DNA from: a virus
Direction: 5' to 3' (one strand)
DNA length: 42,278 bases
IMG/VR virus record: IMGVR_UViG_3300027754_000183
Span: 1-42,278 of that record
The stretch's first letter is position 1. Each line of letters opens with the position of its first letter. Positions 33,606 to 40,150 of the stretch are shown here, piece after piece. The notes beneath the pieces were generated by a model. That model did no database searches. It saw only the letters and a program-made list of their open reading frames with translations, and was not told where the DNA came from. Both the position numbers and the translations under genes were made by a program.

Positions 33606-33634
33606 GTTATGTAGGAAATGAGTTAACCTGTCAA
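33606..33634 (-). promoter_or_regulatory. Sigma-70-type promoter before helicase gene
   Basis: On the - strand a perfect TTGACA (33629-33634) and CATAAC (33606-33611) are 17 bases apart. The -35 is consensus and the -10 has four of six consensus bases. It lies in one of the few real intergenic gaps of the early half and would drive the helicase gene with a leader of about 137 bases. Confidence 0.55.
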
Positions 33635-33675
33635 TAGCACTCGTATCTTACTTCATGACCATACAACACCAACAA

Positions 33676-33987
33676 TTACTTTTTCTTGCGTTCTTTGACG
33701 CTTACTTCAGAAACTAAATTACCTTTTGAATCTCTTTTAAAACTACGATTCTTAGATGCTGATTGTAGTACTACTCCATCTTTATTGCTACCACCTTTAT
33801 CTAAAGCTTTTATGTGAGATACATCTTTACCATTACGCTTAGGAGATTTCTTTAATACTGTTCCTGTGTCACGTTTATCTATCTCACGCCTAGCACGTTG
33901 ACGCTCCATTCGGCGAGGGTGTTCCCCACGTTTCTTTTCCATATCGTATTCATGGGCATAAGGTCTAGGTGTTTTGGTATATGGCAT
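33676..33987 (-). CDS. Small HNH-like basic protein
   Basis: A 103-residue, highly basic protein. The ATG at 33987, one base behind the stop of the nuclease gene, is chosen over the ATG at 34014 because it gives the usual opening MPYTKTPRPYAHEYDMEKKR. The middle (HPRRMERQRARREIDK) is Arg-rich. The C-terminal part (GKDVSHIKALDKGGSNKDGV, SASKNRSF) has the shape of a compact HNH motif: His in SHIKAL, Asn in GGSN and a late Asn in KNRSF, but no clear last His. It could be a small nicking endonuclease or a DNA-binding relic. Related small proteins occur in many aquatic podoviruses. Confidence 0.6.
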   Translation of the reverse strand: MPYTKTPRPYAHEYDMEKKRGEHPRRMERQRARREIDKRDTGTVLKKSPKRNGKDVSHIKALDKGGSNKDGVVLQSASKNRSFKRDSKGNLVSEVSVKERKKK

Positions 33988-33988
33988 A

Positions 33989-34660
33989 TCAGTGGCTTTT
34001 TCCGTTGTGTTCACAGTCGGTTATAGAACACCATGCACGACATGAGAAGTTAGGTTTCTTATTCCAAACATTGTTTTGGATTGCCGCTTCTAATCGTTGG
34101 GTATCTTCTAACCATTTAGTCCAGTAAACCCCTTCACTATCCGATTCATAACTGTCTTTGATAAGGTCATTGGATACTACAAATAATAACCCACCTTTGA
34201 CCTTTTTGACGTGAGGAAAGTGTTTAAATAGCGCACAGGATAAAAGTTCTAATTGCTTAGTATCCGCATACTTAGCGGATTTTCCTGTTTTATAATCAAT
34301 GACATACGCTTTATCGCCGTTGATAATAATCAAATCTGCAACACCCCTCCACCATACATCTTTATCAAAGAACCCACAAGGCTCTAGATTACTTGTAAGC
34401 CCCATCCTATATTCGCAAAGCTTTTCGCCTTTGATAAGATTTAGCTTATCCAAGTGTTCTTTAATAAAGATGTATTTCTGAGGGATTGGAATGCCTTTCC
34501 CAATGTAATCTTCCGCCGCTTTATGCACTTCCAACCCATAATTTAAATGCTCTGCTGGAGGTTCAACAATGTCCTTTACCACCCGAAGGCGATAATACTT
34601 ATGTGGACATTGTTTAAAAAGATTTATTGAAGAGTACGACCAAGTGTATTTAACCGTCAT
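33989..34660 (-). CDS. Cas4/RecB-like PD-(D/E)XK nuclease with Fe-S cysteines
   Basis: A 223-residue nuclease of the RecB/Cas4 type. It has the opening SYSSINLFKQCPHKYYRLR with C18, then YGLEVHKAAEDYI (H46), the core GVADLIIINGDKAYVIDYKT (D109, D122, K124), the QxxLLxxALF helix (QLELLSCALF), and a C-terminal cluster C207, C211 and C216 (CRAWCSITDC). One early and three late cysteines are the usual ligands of a 4Fe-4S cluster in Cas4 and AddB enzymes. Such phage enzymes act as DNA exonucleases in recombination or host DNA breakdown. No cas1/cas2 genes or CRISPR array lie nearby, so a CRISPR role is not indicated. It overlaps the upstream gene by 4 bases. Confidence 0.8.
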   Translation of the reverse strand: MTVKYTWSYSSINLFKQCPHKYYRLRVVKDIVEPPAEHLNYGLEVHKAAEDYIGKGIPIPQKYIFIKEHLDKLNLIKGEKLCEYRMGLTSNLEPCGFFDKDVWWRGVADLIIINGDKAYVIDYKTGKSAKYADTKQLELLSCALFKHFPHVKKVKGGLLFVVSNDLIKDSYESDSEGVYWTKWLEDTQRLEAAIQNNVWNKKPNFSCRAWCSITDCEHNGKSH

Positions 34661-34968
34661 TTTTTCTTGGCTTTTTTCTTGGGTGTTGGAGTAGTTAAAG
34701 AGTTAAGTAGCTCTGCCCTTTTAGCTTTAACTTCATCGGATGCGTATTCGTTAAGGTTATATACCTTGCAGTATGTATCCATTAGCTTTTCGCAGTGCAT
34801 ATCTATTAATACTGAGATAGCGTGCAAGTGGTTGTACATTTCATCTTCAGTCATTTCCCTTGGATGGTCTAGATACCGCCACATAAGCGTGTCGACAATT
34901 TCTTTAACCCCCCATACTAAAGCAATACCATCTTCTATTTGGTGAGGTTCTGCCCATTTAACATTCAT
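34657..34968 (-). CDS. Helical phage protein with Lys-rich tail
   Basis: A 103-residue, mostly helical protein. The pattern EMTEDEMYNHLHAISVLIDM followed by HCEKLMDTYCKVYNLNEYAS suggests a compact helical bundle. The C-terminus is a run of Lys (TPKKKAKKK) that could bind nucleic acid. No catalytic motif is evident. It is linked to both neighbours by ATGA overlaps and lies just upstream of the Cas4-like nuclease, so joint expression is likely and a functional link is possible. Function unknown. Confidence 0.6.
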   Translation of the reverse strand: MNVKWAEPHQIEDGIALVWGVKEIVDTLMWRYLDHPREMTEDEMYNHLHAISVLIDMHCEKLMDTYCKVYNLNEYASDEVKAKRAELLNSLTTPTPKKKAKKK

Positions 34969-35279
34969 AGTATTTCCTTAGCAGGTTTTACATAGCTTGC
35001 ATAGTCAGATGACTTTACCGCAGGACTTCTAGGTTCATCGTAAAATTTGCGTTTCTTTATTGCATAACGATTGTGTGTAAACTCCATACCCCCTAAAGAA
35101 GGTACGGCATTAGTTGTAAACGCCATAGGGTTTTCTATATGCAGTTCGTATAACACTACATTAATTCGGTCTGCTATTGCTTGACTTTCATTTAATGTTA
35201 GCGCATATCTTTCGCCTGTTTTTATTCTACTTGCCGCATTCATTAAACGATTGCGTTGGTCATTTGATAATGTAATCAT
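34965..35279 (-). CDS. Phage protein of unknown function
   Basis: A 104-residue protein. The ATG at 35279 is chosen because it overlaps the stop of the sigma-like gene as ATGA and follows AAGGA; an in-frame GTG nine codons upstream (35306) is less likely. Residues about 1-50 are helical (ITLSNDQRNRLMNAASRIKT, LNESQAIADRINVVLYELHI). Residues about 55-100 are basic and Tyr-rich (GGMEFTHNRYAIKKRKFYDE). No known domain was recognised. Confidence 0.6.
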   Translation of the reverse strand: MITLSNDQRNRLMNAASRIKTGERYALTLNESQAIADRINVVLYELHIENPMAFTTNAVPSLGGMEFTHNRYAIKKRKFYDEPRSPAVKSSDYASYVKPAKEIL

Positions 35280-35470
35280 ATTGTTGGGTTCCTTTTCTTT
35301 TTCCACGTAAAAAAATCTTCCATCGTATAGCCACGTTTTGTTAATTCGTTTCGTAGCTTCCGTAATGCCCGTTTCTCAATGTCTGCTACCGCCGCTCTTG
35401 TAGTACCCAAAGCATCTGCAACTTCTTGCTGGGTCATGTCGGCTTGTATAGGTCTATCCCTTTTTTGCAT
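35276..35470 (-). CDS. Mini sigma-70 region 4-like protein
   Basis: A 64-residue protein whose residues about 12-40 (MTQQEVADALGTTRAAVADI followed by EKRALRKLR) follow the helix-turn-helix of sigma-70 region 4.2, the part that reads the -35 box. The pattern (T-x-x-E-V-A-x-x-L-G-x-T-R-x-x-V, then IE-x-RAL-x-KLR) is close to consensus. No regions 1 to 3 are present, so it cannot be a full sigma factor. A free region 4 could bind core polymerase, compete with host sigma or act as a DNA-binding regulator. It could matter for the early promoters here. It overlaps the upstream small gene by 17 bases. Confidence 0.7.
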   Translation of the reverse strand: MQKRDRPIQADMTQQEVADALGTTRAAVADIEKRALRKLRNELTKRGYTMEDFFTWKKKRNPTI

Positions 35471-35627
35471 CCTTTAAATCTTTCGCAATTTGCATTAATA
35501 GTCTAACTTCAGCAAACGTATTTAATGCGTGTTCGTATGCTCCGTCGAAGTCTCTTGTTATAACAGAATCCTCGTATAACTTCAAGTGCTTTCTTGCTTC
35601 TAATAAAAACCCTGCGTAGTCCATCAT
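35454..35627 (-). CDS. Small helical phage protein, 57 aa
   Basis: A short gene lying directly against the stop of the gene before it (TAG then ATG ATG) and overlapping the sigma-like gene by 17 bases. The product is one continuous helical stretch: DYAGFLLEARKHLKLYEDSV, then FDGAYEHALNTFAEVRLLMQ, ending IAKDLKDAKKG. The composition is normal for a soluble protein, and the packing against both neighbours supports it as real. The ribosome-binding site is weak (GGGTAAATTAG), so coupling to the preceding gene is likely. Function unknown. Confidence 0.65.
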   Translation of the reverse strand: MMDYAGFLLEARKHLKLYEDSVITRDFDGAYEHALNTFAEVRLLMQIAKDLKDAKKG

Positions 35628-35765
35628 CTAATTTACCCTGTGATATATGTTTGTGGGGTTTGCCAGCATTGATCTAATTAAGTGATCTATGTCGTTAAAC
35701 CAAGCCCTATGCCATCCGTCTTTGTCGTAGACTTTAAAACCCATCCCCCTGCTAGCATTCCCCAT
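35628..35765 (-). CDS. Small phage protein after DNA polymerase, 45 aa
   Basis: A 45-residue gene overlapping the end of the polymerase gene by 14 bases. The ATG at 35765 has GGAA 7 bases before it; an ATG seven codons later (35744) is also possible. The product reads NASRGMGFKVYDKDGWHRAW, then FNDIDHLIRSMLANPTNIYH. It looks like a small alpha/beta unit. Its end touches the start of the next small gene. The function is unknown. Without it the 124-base gap behind the polymerase would be unexplained. Confidence 0.6.
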   Translation of the reverse strand: MGNASRGMGFKVYDKDGWHRAWFNDIDHLIRSMLANPTNIYHRVN

Positions 35766-37578
35766 AACTGTTTCCAATTCCCGATTCGCAGTTAAGTGGT
35801 AGGTCGTACGCCCAATCAGGTCGCCATTTCATGCACTCTTCTACATACTGTTGCGCTTCTTCAGCTTCTACTTTAGGTGCTATGCAGGCTACCGCATCAT
35901 GTACCGTTAGAACTACTTTATAGCGTTTAGATATTTTAACCATTTGTTCGGCAATCACACAGCGTGCAATAGCTTGGCATAGATTCTCCACCACTTTTCC
36001 ACCATACAACTTGACTGCGCCACGTCTAGTCTTGTATTCAAACTGAGTTTTTCCTTGAGAATCAGTTACTTGGTAAAGCGTCTCATAGCGTTGCCATAAC
36101 CCACTAGGTAATAGAAAGCCTTTCTTTATGTGATCGAATGACACGACTCCTTCCAAGCCGAATGGCGCAGGTTTATTGGTGTAGATTGCTTCCAAGCACC
36201 TACCTGCCTCTTGCCAAAGCTTAGGGATTTGAGCATAAGTTTCCCGATATACCCTGATAATACGATTGGCTTCCCCCTCTTCAACGTCCACGCCAAACGT
36301 CTTGAGCTGGGCTTGGAATTTCTTACTACCCATCCCGTACCCCGCCCCCAAGATTGTCGTTTTGCCAACGAAACGTTCGTGTGCCGACACCTCATCAACT
36401 GCCTTTTGATAGATAGCCGAAGCCATGATTTTGTATACATCTTCTCCATTTGCAAACGCCTCCACTAAATCTGTCTGTCCTGATAACCATGCAACAATCC
36501 GTGCCTCAATTTGCGACGAATCGCAGTCAATCATTACATACTTACTAGGGGGAACAATAGCTTTCTTTAGCTTGCCTCCGTGTTGCCCACGACTAGGTAA
36601 GTTTTGTAAGTTGATCTTATCGTCACCACCCCACCTACCAGTATGAGCCGCATAGTATTTGATTGGTACGGGTAACTTTCCTCGCTTAGCTATGTCAATG
36701 AACCGTTGTGTGCGTGTTTCCTCAAGCGTAGACTTGTTTCCCAACCGAGCCGACACCAATGCTTGAACCCGAACGTCAGGATGTGATGCCAGTTCTTTGA
36801 AGCCCTCATCGGTCTTAGCAAACGCCCATGCTTCCTTACCTGTTTTCAAAGATGTTTTAGTAGGAGGGACAACCTTTAGAGATTTAAGTATCTCAGCGAA
36901 CTTATCATTAGACATAAGCGTATCTTTGTCAGCTAGGCAGGCTTCAAGCAAAGCTTCTTTACGTTCCTTAGTATCTTCTAAGTGTTGTTCTAGTAGGGGT
37001 AGATTTAACTCCAGTACGGGGTCTGTAAACATCCTTAGAGTTATGTCAATAACCTTTAGTTCTTTAGCAGGGAACTCAGGCTGTAAAACATTAAACAACT
37101 TCCACGTTAACTCTACGTCGTTGCGACAGTAACTTCCGTACTGCTCTAGGTCTTCAGAGGTAAAGTCTAAACGTTTTTTACCTAGGGCATCCAATATTTC
37201 TGTACCCTTGCGACCCAGTTGATACCGTTCAACCAAAGCTGAAAGACTGCCACCTGCATCCACTCCATGAAGCGCCCTAGCCATACAAAGGGTATCGAAC
37301 AAAGCTTTAGGATGTATGCCAAAATTCCAGCTAAGAATAGCGCCATCAAAAGAGGCATTGTGAGCGAGCAAAGCGCTATTACTCCAGTCATATGTATGCA
37401 GAAAATCGCTAACTTCTCCATGCGTACCCGTAAACCATTTCGTTTCTTTATTGTTTTCTTTAACGGCGACCCCAATGACCTCAAACCTATCATCACGGAT
37501 ATATTCTTCGGTAGTGAGTTTCGTGAGCGAGAAGTCTTTAGCATAGTATGTCTCAAAGTCCAATGTAATTATGTTCAT
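35752..37578 (-). CDS. polA-like: DNA polymerase family A with 3'-5' exonuclease
   Basis: A 608-residue replicative DNA polymerase. The N-terminal proofreading domain has ExoI LDFETY (D7, E9), ExoII AHNASFDGA (N74, D78) and ExoIII YCRNDVELTW (Y150, D154). The polymerase domain has the TGR segment (313-315), motif A MIDCDSSQIEAR (D353), motif B RFVGKTTILGAGYG (R402, K406, Y414) and motif C TVHDAV (D561). At the place matching Phe762 of E. coli Pol I this enzyme has Leu (L410). Motif C reads HDA where most family members have HDE. There is no 5'-3' exonuclease domain, as in T7. It overlaps both neighbours. It would copy phage DNA together with the primase-helicase. Confidence 0.92.
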   Translation of the reverse strand: MNIITLDFETYYAKDFSLTKLTTEEYIRDDRFEVIGVAVKENNKETKWFTGTHGEVSDFLHTYDWSNSALLAHNASFDGAILSWNFGIHPKALFDTLCMARALHGVDAGGSLSALVERYQLGRKGTEILDALGKKRLDFTSEDLEQYGSYCRNDVELTWKLFNVLQPEFPAKELKVIDITLRMFTDPVLELNLPLLEQHLEDTKERKEALLEACLADKDTLMSNDKFAEILKSLKVVPPTKTSLKTGKEAWAFAKTDEGFKELASHPDVRVQALVSARLGNKSTLEETRTQRFIDIAKRGKLPVPIKYYAAHTGRWGGDDKINLQNLPSRGQHGGKLKKAIVPPSKYVMIDCDSSQIEARIVAWLSGQTDLVEAFANGEDVYKIMASAIYQKAVDEVSAHERFVGKTTILGAGYGMGSKKFQAQLKTFGVDVEEGEANRIIRVYRETYAQIPKLWQEAGRCLEAIYTNKPAPFGLEGVVSFDHIKKGFLLPSGLWQRYETLYQVTDSQGKTQFEYKTRRGAVKLYGGKVVENLCQAIARCVIAEQMVKISKRYKVVLTVHDAVACIAPKVEAEEAQQYVEECMKWRPDWAYDLPLNCESGIGNSYGEC

Positions 37579-38006
37579 GAATAGTTAAATAGTTTTCCAA
37601 ATAGGGTTTGGTGTGGCTTTTTTAGGACAGGCTTTTTACGCACCTCTACTTTCATTGCGTTTACTTGCGCTCTTAACTGCTCGTTTTGTTCAATCATTAT
37701 TGAAGATATTGCGGGAATCGGAGTAGCCGAAACTGTAGCGCTCCCTCGCTTTGTAAACCACTTTCCCATATCGTCATCCTCCTCGGGAGCAAGTAGTTCT
37801 TTCATGACTAATTTGGTAAATTGTTCTTGGTGCAGTTTACTCATAGCTTCTTTTAATGCGTTTATATCTTCGGGTTCAAGAAAAGATTGATAGTCTGTAA
37901 GAATCCTTCCCCACCTTGTAGTTACGTGCAGTCCATTAGTCTTGTCATAAAACTCATCAGGATTAGTCTTCATCCTCTCTAACAATATCTTTACGCCTTC
38001 GTTCAT
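37575..38006 (-). CDS. Phage protein of unknown function upstream of polymerase
   Basis: A 143-residue protein with an AGGAGG ribosome-binding site 5 bases before its ATG. The opening (MNEGVKILLERMKTNPDEFY, then TTRWGRILTDYQSFLEPEDI) is a pattern found in other aquatic phages beside replication genes. The middle is acidic (LAPEEDDDMGKW), and the C-terminus is helical then basic (RKKPVLKKPHQTLFGKLF). No catalytic motif is visible. It overlaps the polymerase start by 4 bases, which may tie its level to the polymerase. A replication accessory role is only a guess. Confidence 0.6.
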   Translation of the reverse strand: MNEGVKILLERMKTNPDEFYDKTNGLHVTTRWGRILTDYQSFLEPEDINALKEAMSKLHQEQFTKLVMKELLAPEEDDDMGKWFTKRGSATVSATPIPAISSIMIEQNEQLRAQVNAMKVEVRKKPVLKKPHQTLFGKLFNYS

Positions 38007-38203
38007 TTCTTCCTCCTATATCTTATCGGCTTTACATATGCCTCATGCACTTCTACTTTGTCTTGGTCAAGTAGTTCGTATAAATACTTTCTAACCATCT
38101 GATACTCTACATCCATATACTTAGCAATTTCTCTTATAGTTCTTGGATTGCCTTGCAGGTGGTGCATTACCTGCGCCCAACGATACTCTCTATTCCGTTT
38201 CAT
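38003..38203 (-). CDS. Small winged-helix-like DNA-binding protein
   Basis: A 66-residue basic protein. The sequence RWAQVMHHLQGNPRTIREIA, then KYMDVEYQMVRKYLYELLDQ and DKVEVHEAYVKPIRYRRKK, fits a winged helix-turn-helix: three helices, with IREIAKYMDVEYQMVRKYL as the reader pair, then a beta wing. It could be a transcription regulator of the early genes or a DNA-binding accessory protein. It overlaps the DUF6378 gene upstream by 14 bases and the next gene by 4 bases. Confidence 0.65.
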   Translation of the reverse strand: MKRNREYRWAQVMHHLQGNPRTIREIAKYMDVEYQMVRKYLYELLDQDKVEVHEAYVKPIRYRRKK

Positions 38204-38495
38204 CGCACCGTTCTACTAGCGCCGCATACCCACAAATATCTACTAGGTTATCTCTATGGCTTGGGTCGTTCGCAAACCTAGCTACCTTAACCAACATCAT
38301 CAAAGCGGCAACATCTTTAGCGTTAATCTCTGCCTTTACTGCTCCATCTATTACACCCACCGCAGAAGACGCATCTATATAAGCGTTCCACATGACCGCA
38401 ATAGTCTTTAGGTTCTTACTAGGATGTCCGTAAGTCTTTTCTCTATCGCCGTAGATGATGGCATTAGCTTCTTTTAGTACGTTCATTTCACTCAT
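38190..38495 (-). CDS. DUF6378 family phage protein
   Basis: A 101-residue protein with the DUF6378 pattern: KEANAIIYGDREKTYGHPSK at about residues 8-27, then IAVMWNAYI, INAKDVAALMMLVKVARFAN and HRDNLVDICGYAALVER. The family is common in phages. Its helical His/Asp-rich core is like all-alpha nucleotide pyrophosphohydrolases (MazG-like), but no activity is proven here. A role in nucleotide pools during replication would fit the surrounding genes. It overlaps the small gene upstream by 8 bases. Confidence 0.8.
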   Translation of the reverse strand: MSEMNVLKEANAIIYGDREKTYGHPSKNLKTIAVMWNAYIDASSAVGVIDGAVKAEINAKDVAALMMLVKVARFANDPSHRDNLVDICGYAALVERCDETE

Positions 38496-38637
38496 GTTCT
38501 ACCGCCTTGTTTACTTGAGTTACTATTTCCAAAACATATTTAATATCGTTCGGGGTTAACTGCCCCAAAAGATGAATAATTTTCATCACCGCAACATCAT
38601 TGTCTAGTGGTTGTGGTTTAATTAAAGATTCAAACAT
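38488..38637 (-). CDS. Small helical phage protein, 49 aa
   Basis: A 49-residue gene in the gap before the DUF6378 gene. Its ATG overlaps the stop of the gene upstream by one base (TAATG), and its TGA lies inside the start of the DUF6378 gene. The product (FESLIKPQPLDNDVAVMKII, HLLGQLTPNDIKYVLEIVTQ) is amphipathic and helical. The TPNDIKYVLEIV segment resembles short helices of small phage proteins. Function unknown. The double overlap strongly supports it as a real gene. Confidence 0.7.
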   Translation of the reverse strand: MFESLIKPQPLDNDVAVMKIIHLLGQLTPNDIKYVLEIVTQVNKAVEHE

Positions 38638-38855
38638 TAACATCTCCCATCTGTATCAAGTTCTTCTTTTTTTGCTAACTTCTTGCGTAGCTTTACACCT
38701 TCTTTAGCGTTCTTCTCTTGCTCAATATACTTTTCTAGAATACGTAACACACCTTCTTGTACTAAAACTTCTAGCATTTCTTTATCGAACCGAACTATTG
38801 CATCGGCTGAACCATCCTTGTGTTCTTTAACTACTGTCAATCCCAAGTCCATCAT
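38637..38855 (-). CDS. Small phage protein, unknown
   Basis: A 72-residue protein starting in an ATGA overlap with the VRR-NUC gene; a second ATG follows directly. The pattern (LGLTVVKEHKDGSADAIVRF, DKEMLEVLVQEGVLRILEKY) begins with a beta hairpin and continues in helices, ending in a basic stretch (KLRKKLAKKEELDTDGRC). No catalytic motif. It is one of a chain of short overlapping genes between the nuclease and the DUF6378 gene. Confidence 0.6.
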   Translation of the reverse strand: MMDLGLTVVKEHKDGSADAIVRFDKEMLEVLVQEGVLRILEKYIEQEKNAKEGVKLRKKLAKKEELDTDGRC

Positions 38856-39184
38856 TCTTCTCCTTTAAGCATATCGTAAATAATTCCAGCTTTGGGGAAT
38901 CCTACACCCAACAATACTTTAAAATTATCTAACCCTGTCTCATTTACTATGATTGAAATACCACCTACATTCATAATGTCGATTAGATTCTTTTCTTGTA
39001 AGGCAGTCGGCTTACCCCCATTTGCTTTGCACTCAATACCAATAAACCGCCCTTTAATACAAGCCACAATGTCAGGTACACCTGACTTACCATACCCCCC
39101 AGTAGCAGGCATAAAGTAATAAGCACCGAACTCTGCCAATATCTTTTTGACTTTGTCCTTGACTTTCTTCTCAGGTGTTGTCAT
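38852..39184 (-). CDS. VRR-NUC domain nuclease
   Basis: A 110-residue single-domain nuclease of the VRR-NUC group (PD-(D/E)XK fold). The core is SGVPDIVACIKGRFIGIECK with D38, E51 and K53, followed by KPTALQEKNLIDI (Q63), and preceded by FMPATGGYGKSG. Stand-alone VRR-NUC proteins in phages are thought to be structure-specific nucleases that resolve branched DNA, a task needed during replication and packaging. Length is normal for the group. It starts in an ATGA overlap with the gene upstream. Confidence 0.85.
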   Translation of the reverse strand: MTTPEKKVKDKVKKILAEFGAYYFMPATGGYGKSGVPDIVACIKGRFIGIECKANGGKPTALQEKNLIDIMNVGGISIIVNETGLDNFKVLLGVGFPKAGIIYDMLKGEE

Positions 39185-39408
39185 TTCTCACTCGCTTTCT
39201 TTAGTATTGCTCTAGCAAAACCAATAACATCACTATTATTTAAAACCATGTCAGACAACTGCCATATTTCCTCATCTGTTAGTGTCTTTGCTGGATGGGT
39301 GTAGAGTGGAGTCTCAGTCATATCTTCCCAAATCATTTTTTCTTTAACAAAAGATAACTTTGATGCCCCGTTAGGCTTTTCATACATCCACGCTACTGGT
39401 TCACTCAT
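39181..39408 (-). CDS. Small phage protein, unknown
   Basis: A 75-residue protein. The ATG at 39408 follows GGAG by 7 bases and overlaps the stop of the small gene upstream (ATGA); a GTG at 39444 is in frame but unlikely. The pattern SEPVAWMYEKPNGASKLSF, then MTETPLYTHPAKTLTDEEIW and LKKASEK, is a widespread small phage protein type, with a beta part that includes the PLYTHP segment and a helical C-terminus. Its function is not known. Confidence 0.7.
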   Translation of the reverse strand: MSEPVAWMYEKPNGASKLSFVKEKMIWEDMTETPLYTHPAKTLTDEEIWQLSDMVLNNSDVIGFARAILKKASEK

Positions 39409-39578
39409 TGGATTTCTCCAACTTGTTTTATCAAGGCAGTACACTCGGTCTGCAACATCATTACTTCGTTTTCTAACTCTTTGATTCGGTGTTGTTGTAT
39501 ATGTATTTGATCTCTCAACATCTGCTGAGTATCTTCTTCATCATCTGCTAACCAACCAAAAAATGGTATCGGTATCAC
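39405..39578 (-). CDS. Small coiled-coil phage protein, 57 aa, GTG start
   Basis: A 57-residue gene using GTG, with AGGAG 6 bases before it and the GTG inside the stop of the gene upstream (GTGA). Its TGA overlaps the next ATG (ATGA). The N-terminus is hydrophobic (IPIPFFGWLADDEEDT), and the rest is a heptad-like coiled coil (LRDQIHIQQHRIKELENEVM, MLQTECTALIKQVGEIQ). It could be a membrane-touching or oligomerising small protein. The function is unknown; the gene itself is well supported. Confidence 0.75.
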   Translation of the reverse strand: MIPIPFFGWLADDEEDTQQMLRDQIHIQQHRIKELENEVMMLQTECTALIKQVGEIQ

Positions 39579-39781
39579 TTCGTTCTCCTCTTAGGTTTAA
39601 CGGCTACGATTCCTTCTTCTGCTTCAGTTTTATTTCGTCTCTCTAGCATTGCATCTGCTAATTCATAAGAACGTCTTGCAATACAATCTTCGGGCATCAG
39701 TTCGGGATGTAAACCACCCCTTGCAATAATGCCGTTCATCGCAAACATAGCAAAGCAATCCCTCAAGTCCTGTTCGTTCAT
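39575..39781 (-). CDS. Small phage protein, MNEQDLRDCFAMFAM type
   Basis: A 68-residue protein. The opening MNEQDLRDCFAMFAMNGIIA and the middle RRSYELADAMLERRNK are a recurrent pattern in phages of Proteobacteria; the C-terminus is basic (VAVKPKRRTK). It is helical with no catalytic motif. It overlaps both neighbours by 4 bases. The function is unknown in all relatives I can recall. Confidence 0.7.
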   Translation of the reverse strand: MNEQDLRDCFAMFAMNGIIARGGLHPELMPEDCIARRSYELADAMLERRNKTEAEEGIVAVKPKRRTK

Positions 39782-40101
39782 ACTTTAACCTCGTGGTATT
39801 GATTCCATTGTTTAGGGGATACTTGCACATAGTAGAGTTTGTTACCTCGCCACTTACCTATACCATCAACATCTACACCCTGCCCTGCCGTTCTAAGCAT
39901 GGCAACCTTGTCGGCAATAAAGCTAGGTAGTTCACCGTACTCGCAGTGGTAATACTTGGGTTCGAATAGCTTGCCTGCTTGTATCTCTATCTGCGTAGAT
40001 ATATGTATCTTATTGTCCGCAAACTCAACACGCACAGGGGCTAACTGTTCCTTAAACTTATCAAATATTGCATCCATAGCTTCCACAAAACCATCTTTCA
40101 T
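39778..40101 (-). CDS. Phage protein of unknown function with own promoter
   Basis: A 107-residue protein. The ATG at 40101 is chosen because AAGGA lies just before it and a near-consensus promoter lies at 40120-40148; the GTG at 40185 would run through that promoter. The product (KDGFVEAMDAIFDKFKEQLA, VRVEFADNKIHISTQIEIQA, YHCEYGELPSFIADKV) is alpha/beta. The C-terminal half (GQGVDVDGIGKWRGNKLYYV) is basic and aromatic. No known domain was recognised. It heads a transcript running leftward into the small-gene and nuclease cluster. Confidence 0.65.
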   Translation of the reverse strand: MKDGFVEAMDAIFDKFKEQLAPVRVEFADNKIHISTQIEIQAGKLFEPKYYHCEYGELPSFIADKVAMLRTAGQGVDVDGIGKWRGNKLYYVQVSPKQWNQYHEVKV

Positions 40102-40119
40102 ATTCTTCCTTATGTTTCT

Positions 40120-40148
40120 ATTGTAAAGATTACCTACCACATAGTCAA
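40120..40148 (-). promoter_or_regulatory. Near-consensus sigma-70 promoter
   Basis: On the - strand TTGACT (40143-40148) and TACAAT (40120-40125) are 17 bases apart, with five of six consensus bases in each box. Transcription would start about 12 bases before the ATG at 40101. It sits in the 49-base gap behind the gene ending at 40151 and is the best promoter match in the window. Confidence 0.75.
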
Positions 40149-40150
40149 TA

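Noticed and set aside
33989-34660. Cas4-like protein as part of a CRISPR adaptation system
   Set aside because: No cas1/cas2-like gene and no repeat-spacer array in the window. Phages often carry such nucleases alone.
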